Shown piece by piece: positions 51,290 through 60,963 of a stretch of DNA of 64,000 nt; position 1 is the first letter of the stretch; every line of letters begins with the position of its first letter. The notes below the pieces were generated by a model. That model worked only from the letters and a program-made list of their open reading frames with translations, ran no database searches and was not told the DNA's origin. The DNA is from Ignisphaera aggregans DSM 17230 (GTDB lineage Archaea > Thermoproteota > Thermoprotei_A > Sulfolobales > Ignisphaeraceae): assembly GCA_000145985.1 (NCBI GenBank), contig CP002098.1, positions 434,001 to 498,000 on the forward strand. The letters are read 5' to 3'. The position numbers and the translations under genes are program-made.

Positions 51290-52951
51290 CTATTTACCAT
51301 ATAAAACATCTATAATAGGCTCTAGATATAGTTCTACAATAGCTATTGGATACTCTATACCTAGCTTCTCAAGAATCTCAGGATTTACTTCACCAAAGAC
51401 ACCTATAACCCTATTATTCATCTCTATACATCCACATCTACCACTAATGTATATAGGATTTGAACAGCTATGTATAGAGATATTTCTTTCTATTCCAAGT
51501 TCTCTTAGAACTGCAAAGAGATCTGCATGGATTTCCTCAAATCTAATCTCACTATCCATTAAAGCAAAGACACATCTAAATTCATTTCTCCATCTATTAT
51601 AACACTCTAGACATTTTGTAACAACCTCTCCAACTTCAAATATCTTTATTGGTAGAGGTGTATGTTGAGATTCTCTCAATACTAATAATATTGATGCTAC
51701 CATACTATTTCTTATAGCATCAATCTCACTTGATATAGGATTTACAATTCTTAGATATTCTCCTTGTTGTATAAGGTCTAAGATTTTTGATGGAAGTATT
51801 GTTAATGTGTTTATCTCAGTATATCCAAGTCCTATAAGTACATCTCTAACTATATTACTAACAACTCTATATCTATCTACACCATATCTATATACTGGGG
51901 GTATAGCCTCAATACCGAGTGCATCATATCCTATTCCTATAGCTATATCTTCAACTATATCGACTTGGTGAAGAATATCGGCTCTATATGGGGGAACTAA
52001 AACATCTATACTAGTCTCATCTATCTTCTCAACAATATATCCCATTCTTGTAAGAGCATCTCTAGCCTTAAGAATAATCTCTTTCTTCTCTATCCCAAGC
52101 CACATAGATGCATATTCAGTATCTACAGATCTCTTTCTCCATGTTAAATCAGGTGTATAGTCTGTATAGTTTGGATAAATTATTCTAGCTCCTATGATAC
52201 TACCTCCATAGAATACAAGGCTATGTATAATAGCATTTAGGACTATCTTAATAGCATTGATATCTATACCTGTTACATCTATAAGAATATTTCTAGTCGA
52301 TGGCTCTAGCCTAGTTATATCACTATTTATAACAGGTGGAAGAGAGATAATTTCATTGCCTGAGAATATAGCTGGATGCATATTGCCATCGAGAGATATA
52401 TCTCCATAGAGCTTCCCCTGATCAAGTCTATTCAAAACCTCTCTTATAGTCATAACCTCAGATGTGTGTAGAGGTATCATCTTCTCTCTATCTATATCGA
52501 CATATAAATATCTAAGTGTTTTCGATGGAAGTTTATCGAGATCATGAATACCTATAGCAACCTTCCTCCGATTTCTACCAAAAGTTGTATGTAGCCTCTC
52601 TTGAAACTCTATCAATTCCTTAAGAATATACTCATCCATTTCAACATTTCTTACTGCTGCTATAGCTATATATGGTCTCTTTATAGGTGGCTCTACATAG
52701 ACATCAAAATCTATGCTAGTTACATTAAACATCTTTGGCTTCTCTAAACCTAGATAGAGTCTAGCTGCATATGCTATACCCTCTGTAGAGAACATGTCTA
52801 TCCTATCGCTTTGAACCTCTATAGCTATAGTTCCATCCTCCTCAATCTCAGTCTCACACTTTAGATTAAACAGTACATCTCTTAGTCTATCAACATCGTC
52901 TATACCTATAAGCCCTAGGATCCTTGGGAGAAGAGTTCTAACTACAGGCAT
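51290..52951 (-). CDS. pheT: Phenylalanyl-tRNA synthetase beta subunit
   Basis: A 553-residue archaeal PheT. It binds PheS to form the heterotetramer that charges tRNA-Phe. It has the N-terminal archaeal domain, the B3/B4 region, the B5 tRNA-binding domain (PPYRADILHQVDIVEDIAIG, about 331-350) and the terminal editing/core region. Its 5' end is 6 bp from the PheS stop, so the two form an operon. Confidence 0.95.
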   Translation of the reverse strand: MPVVRTLLPRILGLIGIDDVDRLRDVLFNLKCETEIEEDGTIAIEVQSDRIDMFSTEGIAYAARLYLGLEKPKMFNVTSIDFDVYVEPPIKRPYIAIAAVRNVEMDEYILKELIEFQERLHTTFGRNRRKVAIGIHDLDKLPSKTLRYLYVDIDREKMIPLHTSEVMTIREVLNRLDQGKLYGDISLDGNMHPAIFSGNEIISLPPVINSDITRLEPSTRNILIDVTGIDINAIKIVLNAIIHSLVFYGGSIIGARIIYPNYTDYTPDLTWRKRSVDTEYASMWLGIEKKEIILKARDALTRMGYIVEKIDETSIDVLVPPYRADILHQVDIVEDIAIGIGYDALGIEAIPPVYRYGVDRYRVVSNIVRDVLIGLGYTEINTLTILPSKILDLIQQGEYLRIVNPISSEIDAIRNSMVASILLVLRESQHTPLPIKIFEVGEVVTKCLECYNRWRNEFRCVFALMDSEIRFEEIHADLFAVLRELGIERNISIHSCSNPIYISGRCGCIEMNNRVIGVFGEVNPEILEKLGIEYPIAIVELYLEPIIDVLYGK

Positions 52952-52957
52952 ATCGTA

Positions 52958-54415
52958 TCACTGTGATAGTTTCATTTTATATAATGGGAATCTCCTAATA
53001 AACTCTATATCCTTAGAGAATAGAAGTCTTATATCATCAATTCCATATACGACCATCGCAAGACGCTCTACACCCATACCCCATGCACCAACAGGACTAT
53101 TTACACCTAGAATCTCTAGCACCTCTGGTCTAAACATACCTGCACCAAAAACCTCTATCCATCCATATCCAGGTACATATCCATACCCCTCAACACTTGG
53201 CTCTGTAAATGGGAAGTAAGCTGGTTTAAATCTATATTTCTCTATACCCATATACCTAAGGATCTGGCTTAGCAAACCGAGTAGTTTTCTAAAACTGAAG
53301 TCTTTCTCCATAATAACGCCATCAAAATTTGTAAACTCTGGAGAATGTCTAGCATCAGGATTATCTCTTCTAAATACTCTTGCAATTGTATATAGTCTTA
53401 CAGGAGGCTCTCTATATATAGATAGGAATCTTGCTGTAACAGCAGTTGTATGAGATCTTAGGATAAGTCTAGAAGCTTTCTCCAAACTCCAGCTATATCT
53501 CCAACCAATACTTCCACAACTACCACCAAACTCATGAACATTCCTAGTCCTCTCAACAATATCCCTAAAGCTATCTAGATTAGCATAACCATCAACAACT
53601 AGAATATCATGTATATCTCTAGATGGGTGGTCCTGGGCCTGGAAAAGTATATCAAAATTCCATATCTCTGGAATAACATAGTCATCTCTAACCTCAACAA
53701 ATCCTAGTCTCTCCATAATCTCTCTAATCATATCGATAAACTCTTTAAAGAAATGCTTCTTACCAGGATAGACAACAGGTGGATTAGCTTCAACATTATA
53801 TGGCTTCAATACAGCTTTTCTCCACATACCGCTAACAATAACATCTCGTGAAAGTCTTGAGATAATAGTACCCTGTTCAATAAGATTTCTAGCTTCTTCA
53901 ACTCCTATCACAAGTCTAACTATTCTAACCTTTCTCTTCTCAACATTAATTAGCTTCCTCTTTACAAGTTCTTGAAAAACACTATCGTTATAGATATCTA
54001 TAGAGACTTCAGATACATTTGAGAAAATCTTTAGATACTCCCTATGTTTATCAAGCGGTATATATTTTATGTATTTAGCAGTATTATTCTCAATAGATAT
54101 CCATCCCCTTCTCCTAGCCCAGCCAATACCAATAACAGTAAAATCCTTACCAAAAGTATTCTCTATACGATCTATAGAGACAGCTCCTCCAGAATCCCTA
54201 ATAAATAGTGTTATAACCTCCTCTGGAAGACCATCAACATATCTAATACCCTCCTCACTAGTCTTAGCAAATATCTTCTCAATCTCATCAACACTTACAA
54301 TACCCTTAGACCTTAGAAGTTCAACTAATGGTGATATAGATGATGCATCTCTATTCAATATCCTTGCAAGCTCCGATAACTCTACATCTCTATTTATCTC
54401 TACAAGCTTCTTCAA
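52958..54415 (-). CDS. pheS: Phenylalanyl-tRNA synthetase alpha subunit
   Basis: A 485-residue PheS. N-terminal winged-helix tRNA-binding domains (about 1-200) precede the class II catalytic core: HPSRDIHDILVVD (about 260-272), motif 2-like YTIARVFRRDNPDARHSPEF, and motif 3-like GWGIERLAMVVY-type sequence (GAWGMGVERLAMVVYG). Archaeal/eukaryal type. Upstream of pheT in the same operon. Confidence 0.95.
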   Translation of the reverse strand: MKKLVEINRDVELSELARILNRDASSISPLVELLRSKGIVSVDEIEKIFAKTSEEGIRYVDGLPEEVITLFIRDSGGAVSIDRIENTFGKDFTVIGIGWARRRGWISIENNTAKYIKYIPLDKHREYLKIFSNVSEVSIDIYNDSVFQELVKRKLINVEKRKVRIVRLVIGVEEARNLIEQGTIISRLSRDVIVSGMWRKAVLKPYNVEANPPVVYPGKKHFFKEFIDMIREIMERLGFVEVRDDYVIPEIWNFDILFQAQDHPSRDIHDILVVDGYANLDSFRDIVERTRNVHEFGGSCGSIGWRYSWSLEKASRLILRSHTTAVTARFLSIYREPPVRLYTIARVFRRDNPDARHSPEFTNFDGVIMEKDFSFRKLLGLLSQILRYMGIEKYRFKPAYFPFTEPSVEGYGYVPGYGWIEVFGAGMFRPEVLEILGVNSPVGAWGMGVERLAMVVYGIDDIRLLFSKDIEFIRRFPLYKMKLSQ

Positions 54416-54563
54416 TACCTCTATCTCTCCAGCTGATAAAGGCTGTATCTGTGAAACAATAATGGATCCCTCTAAAACTAATTACAATCTAATCACTACA
54501 CCAAGTATTTAAACTTTTAGATAAGTATCAACACATAAGATTGTAGATAAAAGGTAGTTAAAT

Positions 54564-54851
54564 TTATAGAGACTTCAATCTTCTAACAGTATCTAGAAAT
54601 AGATTGGGATCTATATAAAAGAGGTATTTATCTTCTCTAGAAAGTCTAAATACATAGCTATGAATCTCGAGGAGTCTCTTTAAACAATCTAAATCTTCTG
54701 CACACTCCCTTGGATCTATATAATAGAAATTCTCTATCCATGAAATAGAGAACTTTAGTACATCGCTATTCTCATCTATACAGAGAACTCCCTCCTTCGT
54801 ACATATCTCTTTAGCAAAACTCTTTAAATACTCTATAGAGTCTATAAACAT
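54564..54851 (-). CDS. Hypothetical acidic small protein
   Basis: A 95-residue soluble protein, rich in Asp/Glu/Leu/Tyr, with no recognised domain. Three cysteines occur in 'CTKEGVLCIDE' and 'ECAEDLDC'. It has a convincing ribosome site (GTGTGATG before the ATG) and normal codon use, so is likely real. It lies between the pheS and tldE genes, all on the minus strand. Function unknown. Confidence 0.6.
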   Translation of the reverse strand: MFIDSIEYLKSFAKEICTKEGVLCIDENSDVLKFSISWIENFYYIDPRECAEDLDCLKRLLEIHSYVFRLSREDKYLFYIDPNLFLDTVRRLKSL

Positions 54852-55004
54852 TTTTCATCACACATATAATAGCATATATAATTTAAACCCTAATACAGAT
54901 ATTATACTAGGATGTATATATATTTTTCGTCAAAATATTTATGATTCTAATCACAAAATTTAATTTATCAATTATCTTTAGTAAGGATTTCTAAGAAACT
55001 ACCT

Positions 55005-56351
55005 CTATATAATATGTTTTGATATATGTACATCTTTTATAGCTACATATGGTAGTCTTGATGGTGTTTCTACCTCCCACCACTGTATATTGTAGAGCTC
55101 TTTTCCTATCATTTCAATGTTATTGAGTATTCTTGGAAATGTATCTGCAATTCTTATCTTTGTTATAGGTATTAGATTTCCGTTCTCTATATAGAATATG
55201 GCATCTCTCGCAATTGTTGAGAATATTCCCTCTACATAGTTTTGTAACCTTGTATACCAGTTATTTGTTATAAGTATTCCTCTACCTATATCTCTAATCA
55301 TATCATCTATCTTTATATCTCCTGGAGCTACATATATATTCCATGGTGTTGGTGATATCCATCCAGCATTAGCTGTAGATATAGCGTTTAGGGCTCTAGC
55401 TGTCTTAGTATTGTGCAGAATGTTTTTTAGTACACCATTCTCTATAATAGGTTTATTAAATGTTTCTAGACCCTCATGATCAAAACTCCTTGCACCAGGT
55501 AGACTAGAATCCCTTGGACAGTCATACACACTTAGCTTATCTGAAGCAACTTTATCACCAACTCTATTCTTCATAAATATAGATGTGCCAAATAGTATAG
55601 AGAAACCTGTTGCCATATTAACTATATAGTCTAGGAGATTTCCAAATACCATTGGACTTAGAATTACATTGTATATCCCAGGCTCTATATTTCTACGATT
55701 TTTTGAATCTACAGCATATCTAGATGCTATAGAAGCCGTCTGAATAAGTCCATCTATATCAATCTTTGTTGAAGTAAAACTCCATTGCCCACTTCCATCA
55801 GGTTCTGAAAATGCTCTAATAGAGCTTTGGAGAAATGTCTTCTTCTCACTCAATACAACATCTGTTGATGTAGCTAATAGTTCATCTATATATCCTAGCT
55901 GAATTACACCTGCAACACTATCTATCTTCTCCCTATGTGATACCTCAATAACAATTTCTGTAAGCCTGGAAATATTATCCATATAGTTTATGATAGAACT
56001 ATCAAAAGTATCTCCAATAAAACTAATTTTACTAGGTCTTGGTAGAGGTGCATATAGAGGAGATTCAGAAATCTTATCAGCAATCTCAATAAGTCTCTCA
56101 ATAGGTTTCATAACATCATCTATAGATTTTGGATGAAGCTCTAAACCCATAATCCTTCTATTCCTAGATAGATATAGAGACACATCAAAAGAACTCCATC
56201 TCTGAACAACACTAGGTTCACTATTAGCTATCTTAGCCATAACCCTTCTGTAATCCCTAATAAGTATAGCTACCTCATCAAAACCCTCTCCAGCTATACT
56301 TCTAACAATCTTATTAGCATAATCAATATAGCTACTCATATAAAACACCAC
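55005..56351 (-). CDS. tldE: TldE/PmbA-like protein, partner of TldD
   Basis: A 448-residue TldE/PmbA-family protein, the non-catalytic partner of TldD: no HExxxH motif. Diagnostic blocks include 'NIEPGIYNVILSPMVFGNLL' in the middle and 'GARSFDHEGLETFNKPIIENG', with a C-terminal core (about 370-420) containing 'NYVEGIFSTIARDAIFYIENG'. TldD is at 34652-36079 on the other strand. In many genomes they are adjacent. Confidence 0.92.
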   Translation of the reverse strand: MVFYMSSYIDYANKIVRSIAGEGFDEVAILIRDYRRVMAKIANSEPSVVQRWSSFDVSLYLSRNRRIMGLELHPKSIDDVMKPIERLIEIADKISESPLYAPLPRPSKISFIGDTFDSSIINYMDNISRLTEIVIEVSHREKIDSVAGVIQLGYIDELLATSTDVVLSEKKTFLQSSIRAFSEPDGSGQWSFTSTKIDIDGLIQTASIASRYAVDSKNRRNIEPGIYNVILSPMVFGNLLDYIVNMATGFSILFGTSIFMKNRVGDKVASDKLSVYDCPRDSSLPGARSFDHEGLETFNKPIIENGVLKNILHNTKTARALNAISTANAGWISPTPWNIYVAPGDIKIDDMIRDIGRGILITNNWYTRLQNYVEGIFSTIARDAIFYIENGNLIPITKIRIADTFPRILNNIEMIGKELYNIQWWEVETPSRLPYVAIKDVHISKHII

Positions 56352-56487
56352 AAACTATCCTTTTATAGATACAGATAAATCCCAGGTTTAAATATTCTAT
56401 GTATCTCCTATTGTAGAACTATTGATAAAACTATAGAATACTGATATAGCAAAAGTGTTAAGGGATAGATACTATTGTTTGATACTA

Positions 56488-57099
56488 TTACCTCTTAGAG
56501 CTTCTTATAATCTCTATAAAGTATCTATGTATTCTTGTATCTCCTGAGAGCTCTGGATGAAATGTTGTTGCAATTATATTTCTCTGCTGTACAAATATAT
56601 GTGAATCACTGAGTTTTGCATGGGATATAACCCCACTCCCTATCTCTATCACCGCTGGTGCCCTTATGAATATAGCTCTAAATGGCTTCTCTCCCAATAT
56701 AGGTATAGCTATATCTACCTCAAAACTCTCTCTTTGTCTACCATAGTAGTTTCTCTCAACAACAATATCTAAAACTCCTAGGGTATTTGTCAACTCTTTA
56801 CCAGTCTTTCTATCAATAGCCTTTTTAGCTAGGAGAACAAGTCCTGCACATGTTCCAAATGCTGGATATCCAGATTTTATAAAGTCTCTTAGATCTATAT
56901 CCATATTCATTCTATTGATTAGCTTTGTAATCGTTGTACTTTCTCCACCTGGAATTATTATTCCATCTACATTCCATAGATGTTGAGATCTATAGATGTT
57001 TACCACATCACACTGTATTCCAAGCTCTTTACAGCTCTCATTAACCATATATCTATGTTCATCTATCCCTCCCTGAAAACCTAGTATGCCTATCTTCAT
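56488..57099 (-). CDS. pdxT: Pyridoxal 5'-phosphate synthase glutaminase subunit
   Basis: A 203-residue glutaminase that supplies ammonia to PdxS. Triad: Cys in GTCAGLVLL (about 83), and His/Glu in FHPELSG (about 175-178). The oxyanion region GGESTTI is present. Its start abuts the PdxS stop, so the two make the PLP synthase operon. Archaeal deoxyxylulose-5-phosphate-independent vitamin B6 pathway. Confidence 0.95.
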   Translation of the reverse strand: MKIGILGFQGGIDEHRYMVNESCKELGIQCDVVNIYRSQHLWNVDGIIIPGGESTTITKLINRMNMDIDLRDFIKSGYPAFGTCAGLVLLAKKAIDRKTGKELTNTLGVLDIVVERNYYGRQRESFEVDIAIPILGEKPFRAIFIRAPAVIEIGSGVISHAKLSDSHIFVQQRNIIATTFHPELSGDTRIHRYFIEIIRSSKR

Positions 57100-58146
57100 C
57101 TATACTCCCCTCACCTGGAGAAGCTCCTCAGGTTTTAGCTGTCTAATATCTATACCCATCATAGACTTCTCCTCACTAACCATAGCCTGTGCCTCTACAA
57201 CAATCTCTGGATCAAACCACATAGATGTTGCTAAAACTATAGCCTCTGCCCTCACCTGTGGATCCTGACTCTTAAATATACCAGAGCCAACAAAAACACC
57301 ATCAGCTCCAAGCCACATCATTAGAGCTGCATCTGCTGGTGTAGCTATTCCTCCAGCTGCAAAATTTACCACGGGTAGTCTCTTTAGCCTAGCTGTAAGC
57401 TCTAGAATCTCTGGTGGTACCCCTATCTCTCTAGCCCTTCTAACTCTATCCTCTTCAGACATATTTGAAACGCTCATTACATCCCTCATAATGCTCCTCA
57501 TATGCTTAACAGCTTCTGCAACATTACCTGTACCAGCCTCACCCTTAGTTCTAATCATAGCTGCACCCTCATAAATCCTCCTAAGAGCTTCACCAAGATC
57601 TCTAGCACCATTGACGAATGGCACCTTGAATAACCATTTATTTATATGTCTCTCCTCATCAGCAGGTGTAAGAACCTCACTCTCATCAATCATATCAATA
57701 CCTATTTGCTCAAGTATAACAGCCTCCATATAGTGACCTATTCTAACCTTAGCCATAACAGGTATTGTAACACTCTCTAAAACCTCTTGAATCCTCTTAA
57801 CACTAGCCATTCTAGCAACACCACCACTCTTCCTAACATCATATGGAAGCTTATCTAAAACCATAACAGATACAGCACCAGCATCTTCAGCTATAGATGC
57901 TTGTTCAACATTTGTAACATCCATACAAACACCATATTTTTGAAACACAGGGAAACCATACTTTACCCTAAGTGTACCCTTCTCAGGAATGGTAATAGCC
58001 TCTGGAAGTCTCTCAGGTCCATATCTAAAGTATATCCCCTCAGATTTCAGCTTATCGCTAACCTCAGCTAGTCTATAGAAAAACTCTACAATGTTATTAA
58101 AACCTACATCAATTAGATGAGTATTCCAAGCTCTCTTCAATGTCAT
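57100..58146 (-). CDS. pdxS: Pyridoxal 5'-phosphate synthase lyase subunit
   Basis: PdxS makes PLP from ribose-5-phosphate, glyceraldehyde-3-phosphate and ammonia. Family blocks: [36 protein letters not shown] (catalytic Lys region), [18 protein letters not shown], and [18 protein letters not shown] with [12 protein letters not shown]. At 348 residues it is longer than the usual 290-300 because of an N-terminal extension of about 60 residues before 'LRVKYGF'. A GTG at 58155 is possible, but GTGATT upstream fits the ATG at 58146 better. Confidence 0.93.
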   Translation of the reverse strand: MTLKRAWNTHLIDVGFNNIVEFFYRLAEVSDKLKSEGIYFRYGPERLPEAITIPEKGTLRVKYGFPVFQKYGVCMDVTNVEQASIAEDAGAVSVMVLDKLPYDVRKSGGVARMASVKRIQEVLESVTIPVMAKVRIGHYMEAVILEQIGIDMIDESEVLTPADEERHINKWLFKVPFVNGARDLGEALRRIYEGAAMIRTKGEAGTGNVAEAVKHMRSIMRDVMSVSNMSEEDRVRRAREIGVPPEILELTARLKRLPVVNFAAGGIATPADAALMMWLGADGVFVGSGIFKSQDPQVRAEAIVLATSMWFDPEIVVEAQAMVSEEKSMMGIDIRQLKPEELLQVRGV

Positions 58147-58155
58147 ACAAATCAC

Positions 58156-58574
58156 ATAGCGGATATACTATGAAGTTGTTATTAAATCTTAATAGAATAT
58201 TTACATCGAATATTGATCTTGTACCAAATATCAAAGTCTTCTTAACCCTATACAAGTTAGTAATACATATCTCTACAACCTCTCCATCTAAACAATGTAC
58301 TGCTGATAGATCTAGCCATATCCCTCTCTAGTTTTGGAATAAGCTACAAATATCGACAAGGTCTTGTACTGATAGCTCTATACAAAATAGCTTCAATGAT
58401 AATTCAAGACTATACCTATGATTTGTGTTTCATAAGCTATCTAACTATTGTCCAATCTCATTATGCTGCATGAAACAACCTCTATATCTTTAACTGCTTC
58501 TCAACATGGTTCAAAGTATGTTATATAGAAACCATTTTTAGGTATAGCTCTAGAATATTCCTATTTTAGTACAG
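58156..58574. other. Gene-free stretch
   Basis: About 420 bp between the divergent pdxS and Nudix genes. One minus-strand frame of about 70 codons (about 58107-58325) has no plausible start and overlaps pdxS; I do not call it. Promoters for both flanking genes must lie here, but no strong TATA element stands out. Confidence 0.45.
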
Positions 58575-58583
58575 GTGTTGATC

Positions 58584-59036
58584 GTGGATAGAGAGTATCC
58601 TGAATATGCAATTGCAGCTGTAGGAGCTGTACTAATTAAGGATGGCATGATTCTATTGATTAAAAGAGGGTATCCTCCTAGAGAGGGTTTCTGGGCTATT
58701 CCAGGTGGAGCTATAGAGGCTGGAGAAACCATATATGATGCTGCTAAACGTGAACTCGAAGAAGAGACAGGACTTTTAGCAGAGCCATTAGGAGTTATAG
58801 CTATATCTCAAGCCATCTTTAGAGAGAACTATAGGATAAGATTTCACTATATAATAATAGATGTCTTATTTAATCAAGATACTATTAAGGGTTCTCTAAA
58901 ACCTGGTGGAGATGCTATAGATGTTGCATGGATACCACTAGAAGAAGTATTATCTAGAGATGATGTAACTATAACAACAAAGAGATTAGTTAGGAATATA
59001 GTTGAGAAAGGTATTAAGGTAATAGATATAGTCTAA
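58584..59036 (+). CDS. Nudix hydrolase (ADP-ribose pyrophosphatase-like)
   Basis: A 150-residue Nudix enzyme with the full Nudix box: GGAIEAGETIYDAAKRELEE followed by ETG (GX5EX7REUXEEXGU). Relatives hydrolyse ADP-ribose, NADH or mutagenic nucleotides. The substrate is not clear from the sequence. A GTG at 58575 and a TTG at 58578 are possible, but an AGGTG site at 58573-58577 suits the GTG at 58584 (DREYPEY). Confidence 0.88.
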   Translation: MDREYPEYAIAAVGAVLIKDGMILLIKRGYPPREGFWAIPGGAIEAGETIYDAAKRELEEETGLLAEPLGVIAISQAIFRENYRIRFHYIIIDVLFNQDTIKGSLKPGGDAIDVAWIPLEEVLSRDDVTITTKRLVRNIVEKGIKVIDIV

Positions 59037-59254
59037 ATCTTTTAATTTCGTATATGAAACATAATAGAATGGAGTAACACGATGTGAACCATATAAATTG
59101 AATTGAAGGACAGACAATAGTTCAGCATCATAACGATGTTTACTGAATAATGTAGTGTGAGAATAATAGGGTTAAAAATCCTATGGTATATATAGAGATG
59201 CGAAGATTTGTATTATAGAAGGTATGAAGTAAGTATAGGCTATTAGGTGTTTAT

Positions 59255-60004
59255 ATGAGTAGTACTAAGATTAGGATAGAGGTTATCGGTATTGTTCCAG
59301 ACGATTTTCTAAGATTTATTGAAAATGTTTTGAATGATTTTTATTCTAGGGTTGATGGTCCTTTGTTTGTAGAGGTATATATCTATTCTACGAAATATGA
59401 TAAAATTGTGTATATGGAGAATCTTGCTACTAGATATGGTGTTACCGTTATTGGCGATTTCATAACTATGCATGAGGCATGGAGTGGTTGGCCAAGGATT
59501 CATATAGATTTTGAATCATGTTCAAAGCTCAGTAAGCATTATATAAAAGCTCTTTTAGTTCATGAGGCTGCACATTCTATTCTTCATGGCTCGCCTCTCT
59601 TCTATGCTATAGATATTCCACCTAAATTATTAGAGAATCCTATAGCTCTAGCTCTAATTTATTTAGCATCAACAATTGCTAAGGATATTGATGTCTATAG
59701 ATTTCTAAGTGAAAAGGGCTTTATAGATGAGATAGAGACCTACAATGAGTTTATAGTAGAACATCAATTAGAGGATAGATGTACAAATAGTTTTGAGATA
59801 TATACATTAGCAAAAATGCTTATACCATGTCTCTATATAAAGAGATGCAAACAGCTAGAAATACCTATGAATTGTAGGGATATAGCTATGACCATCATCG
59901 AGAAGCTTAAGACTATAGAGAAAGAGATTATTGATCTAGATCTATCTAAAGCAACACTAAAAATATTCCATACCCTACAAAACCTACATAATGAATCACA
60001 GTAA
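59255..60004 (+). CDS. Hypothetical protein with HEAAH zinc-protease-like motif
   Basis: A 249-residue soluble protein. Residues about 104-110 read LVHEAAHSILHGS, matching HExxH of zinc peptidases, after a beta-strand and the WSGWPRIHIDFE motif. The C-terminal half is helical and includes 'LASTIAKDIDVYRFLSEKGF' (Asp/Glu-rich helix that could give a third ligand). I do not recognise the family. GGTG 8 bp before the ATG supports the start. The coiled-coil gene follows 82 bp downstream in the same direction. Confidence 0.7.
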   Translation: MSSTKIRIEVIGIVPDDFLRFIENVLNDFYSRVDGPLFVEVYIYSTKYDKIVYMENLATRYGVTVIGDFITMHEAWSGWPRIHIDFESCSKLSKHYIKALLVHEAAHSILHGSPLFYAIDIPPKLLENPIALALIYLASTIAKDIDVYRFLSEKGFIDEIETYNEFIVEHQLEDRCTNSFEIYTLAKMLIPCLYIKRCKQLEIPMNCRDIAMTIIEKLKTIEKEIIDLDLSKATLKIFHTLQNLHNESQ

Positions 60005-60086
60005 TGCTATAAATATAAATAGAAATATTTTATAAATAAACAATATTTATTAACCCTAGTAAACTAATAGATATATGTGAATCATA

Positions 60087-60857
60087 GTGACATCACCCCA
60101 ACTATCACCAGAACTAATATCATCTCTAGCCTCTCTAGTAACTGTAGTCATCTCTATCTCTAGTCTTGGTTATTGGCTTGGCAAAAAGTTTGGTGAGATT
60201 AATGCCAGGTTTAGAGAAATTGATATGAGATTCAAAGAAATTGATAAGAGGTTTCAGCAAATAGATGAGAGATTCAGGGAGATTGATAGGAGATTTGAAG
60301 AAGTCTATAGAAGATTTGAAATTATAGATAAAAGATTTGAAGAAATTGATAGAAGATTTATTGAGATTGATAAGAGATTTATGGAAATTGATAAGAGGTT
60401 TACTGAGTTGGAGAATAGATTGAGTAAAAGGATTGATGAGGCTGAGAGAAGGCTTAGTGAGAGAATTGATAGAGTTGAATTAAGGCTTAGAAGATTGGGT
60501 GACGCATTTACAAGCTACCAAGAATTTCTTATGAGATATTTTGTATCTGAAGGAGTTCTAAGACGTGAAGCAGCTGAAGTTATTCTTACAGAAGCTAGAA
60601 ATATTATGAGATTAGCTATCACAAATCCATTCACTAAAGAAGAATGGAAAAGATTAAAAGAGCTATTGGATAAGAGTGAGAAGGAGGATCTAACAATTGA
60701 GGAAGCCTATGAACTTCTAAATCTAGCAAGAAAAGTCATTGATGAATATGGGGAGTATCCAGAGGCATGGAAGCTACATATGTATGCAGCTATGATGGTA
60801 GGATTTGCATGGAAGAAGCAGAGGGAGAGGGAAGAGAAAGAGAGGAAGAAGGAATAA
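60087..60857 (+). CDS. Heptad-repeat coiled-coil protein with N-terminal membrane anchor
   Basis: A 256-residue protein. Residues 12-30 are a hydrophobic helix, then about ten near-perfect heptads of 'RF-x-EID-K/R' (about 36-110), continued as a more degenerate coil to about 135, and a charged helical C-terminal domain to the end. It starts with GTG. The heptads make a 21-bp coding repeat. Related archaeal proteins of this style have no known function; they may be spacers or membrane-associated scaffolds. Together with the relic at 42051 it suggests a small family here. Confidence 0.75.
   Translation: MTSPQLSPELISSLASLVTVVISISSLGYWLGKKFGEINARFREIDMRFKEIDKRFQQIDERFREIDRRFEEVYRRFEIIDKRFEEIDRRFIEIDKRFMEIDKRFTELENRLSKRIDEAERRLSERIDRVELRLRRLGDAFTSYQEFLMRYFVSEGVLRREAAEVILTEARNIMRLAITNPFTKEEWKRLKELLDKSEKEDLTIEEAYELLNLARKVIDEYGEYPEAWKLHMYAAMMVGFAWKKQREREEKERKKE
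60208..60415 (+). repeat. 21-bp coding tandem repeat encoding heptads
   Basis: About ten imperfect copies of a 21-bp unit, each encoding R-F-x-E-I-D-K/R. Typical units read AGATTTGAAGAAATTGATAG plus one base. Copies differ mainly at third positions and at the x residue, so the protein pattern is conserved more tightly than the DNA. Confidence 0.8.
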
Positions 60858-60963
60858 TCCTAGAAACTTCTTCACTATAGATATCCTTCTAGCTTAGCTA
60901 TATCCATACCTAAGTATAGATTATGGTTGGTATAGAAGGAGTTATTTTAATAAATTGGAATGT

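Noticed and set aside
58107-58325. Minus-strand stretch of about 70 codons without stops upstream of pdxS
   Set aside because: No acceptable start codon with a ribosome site and overlap with the conserved pdxS start; the length is within reach of chance.
59037-59254. Possible C/D-box RNA in the spacer after the Nudix gene
   Set aside because: A box-like ACTGA occurs near 59142, but no matching C box at the right distance and no C'/D' pair could be found by eye.
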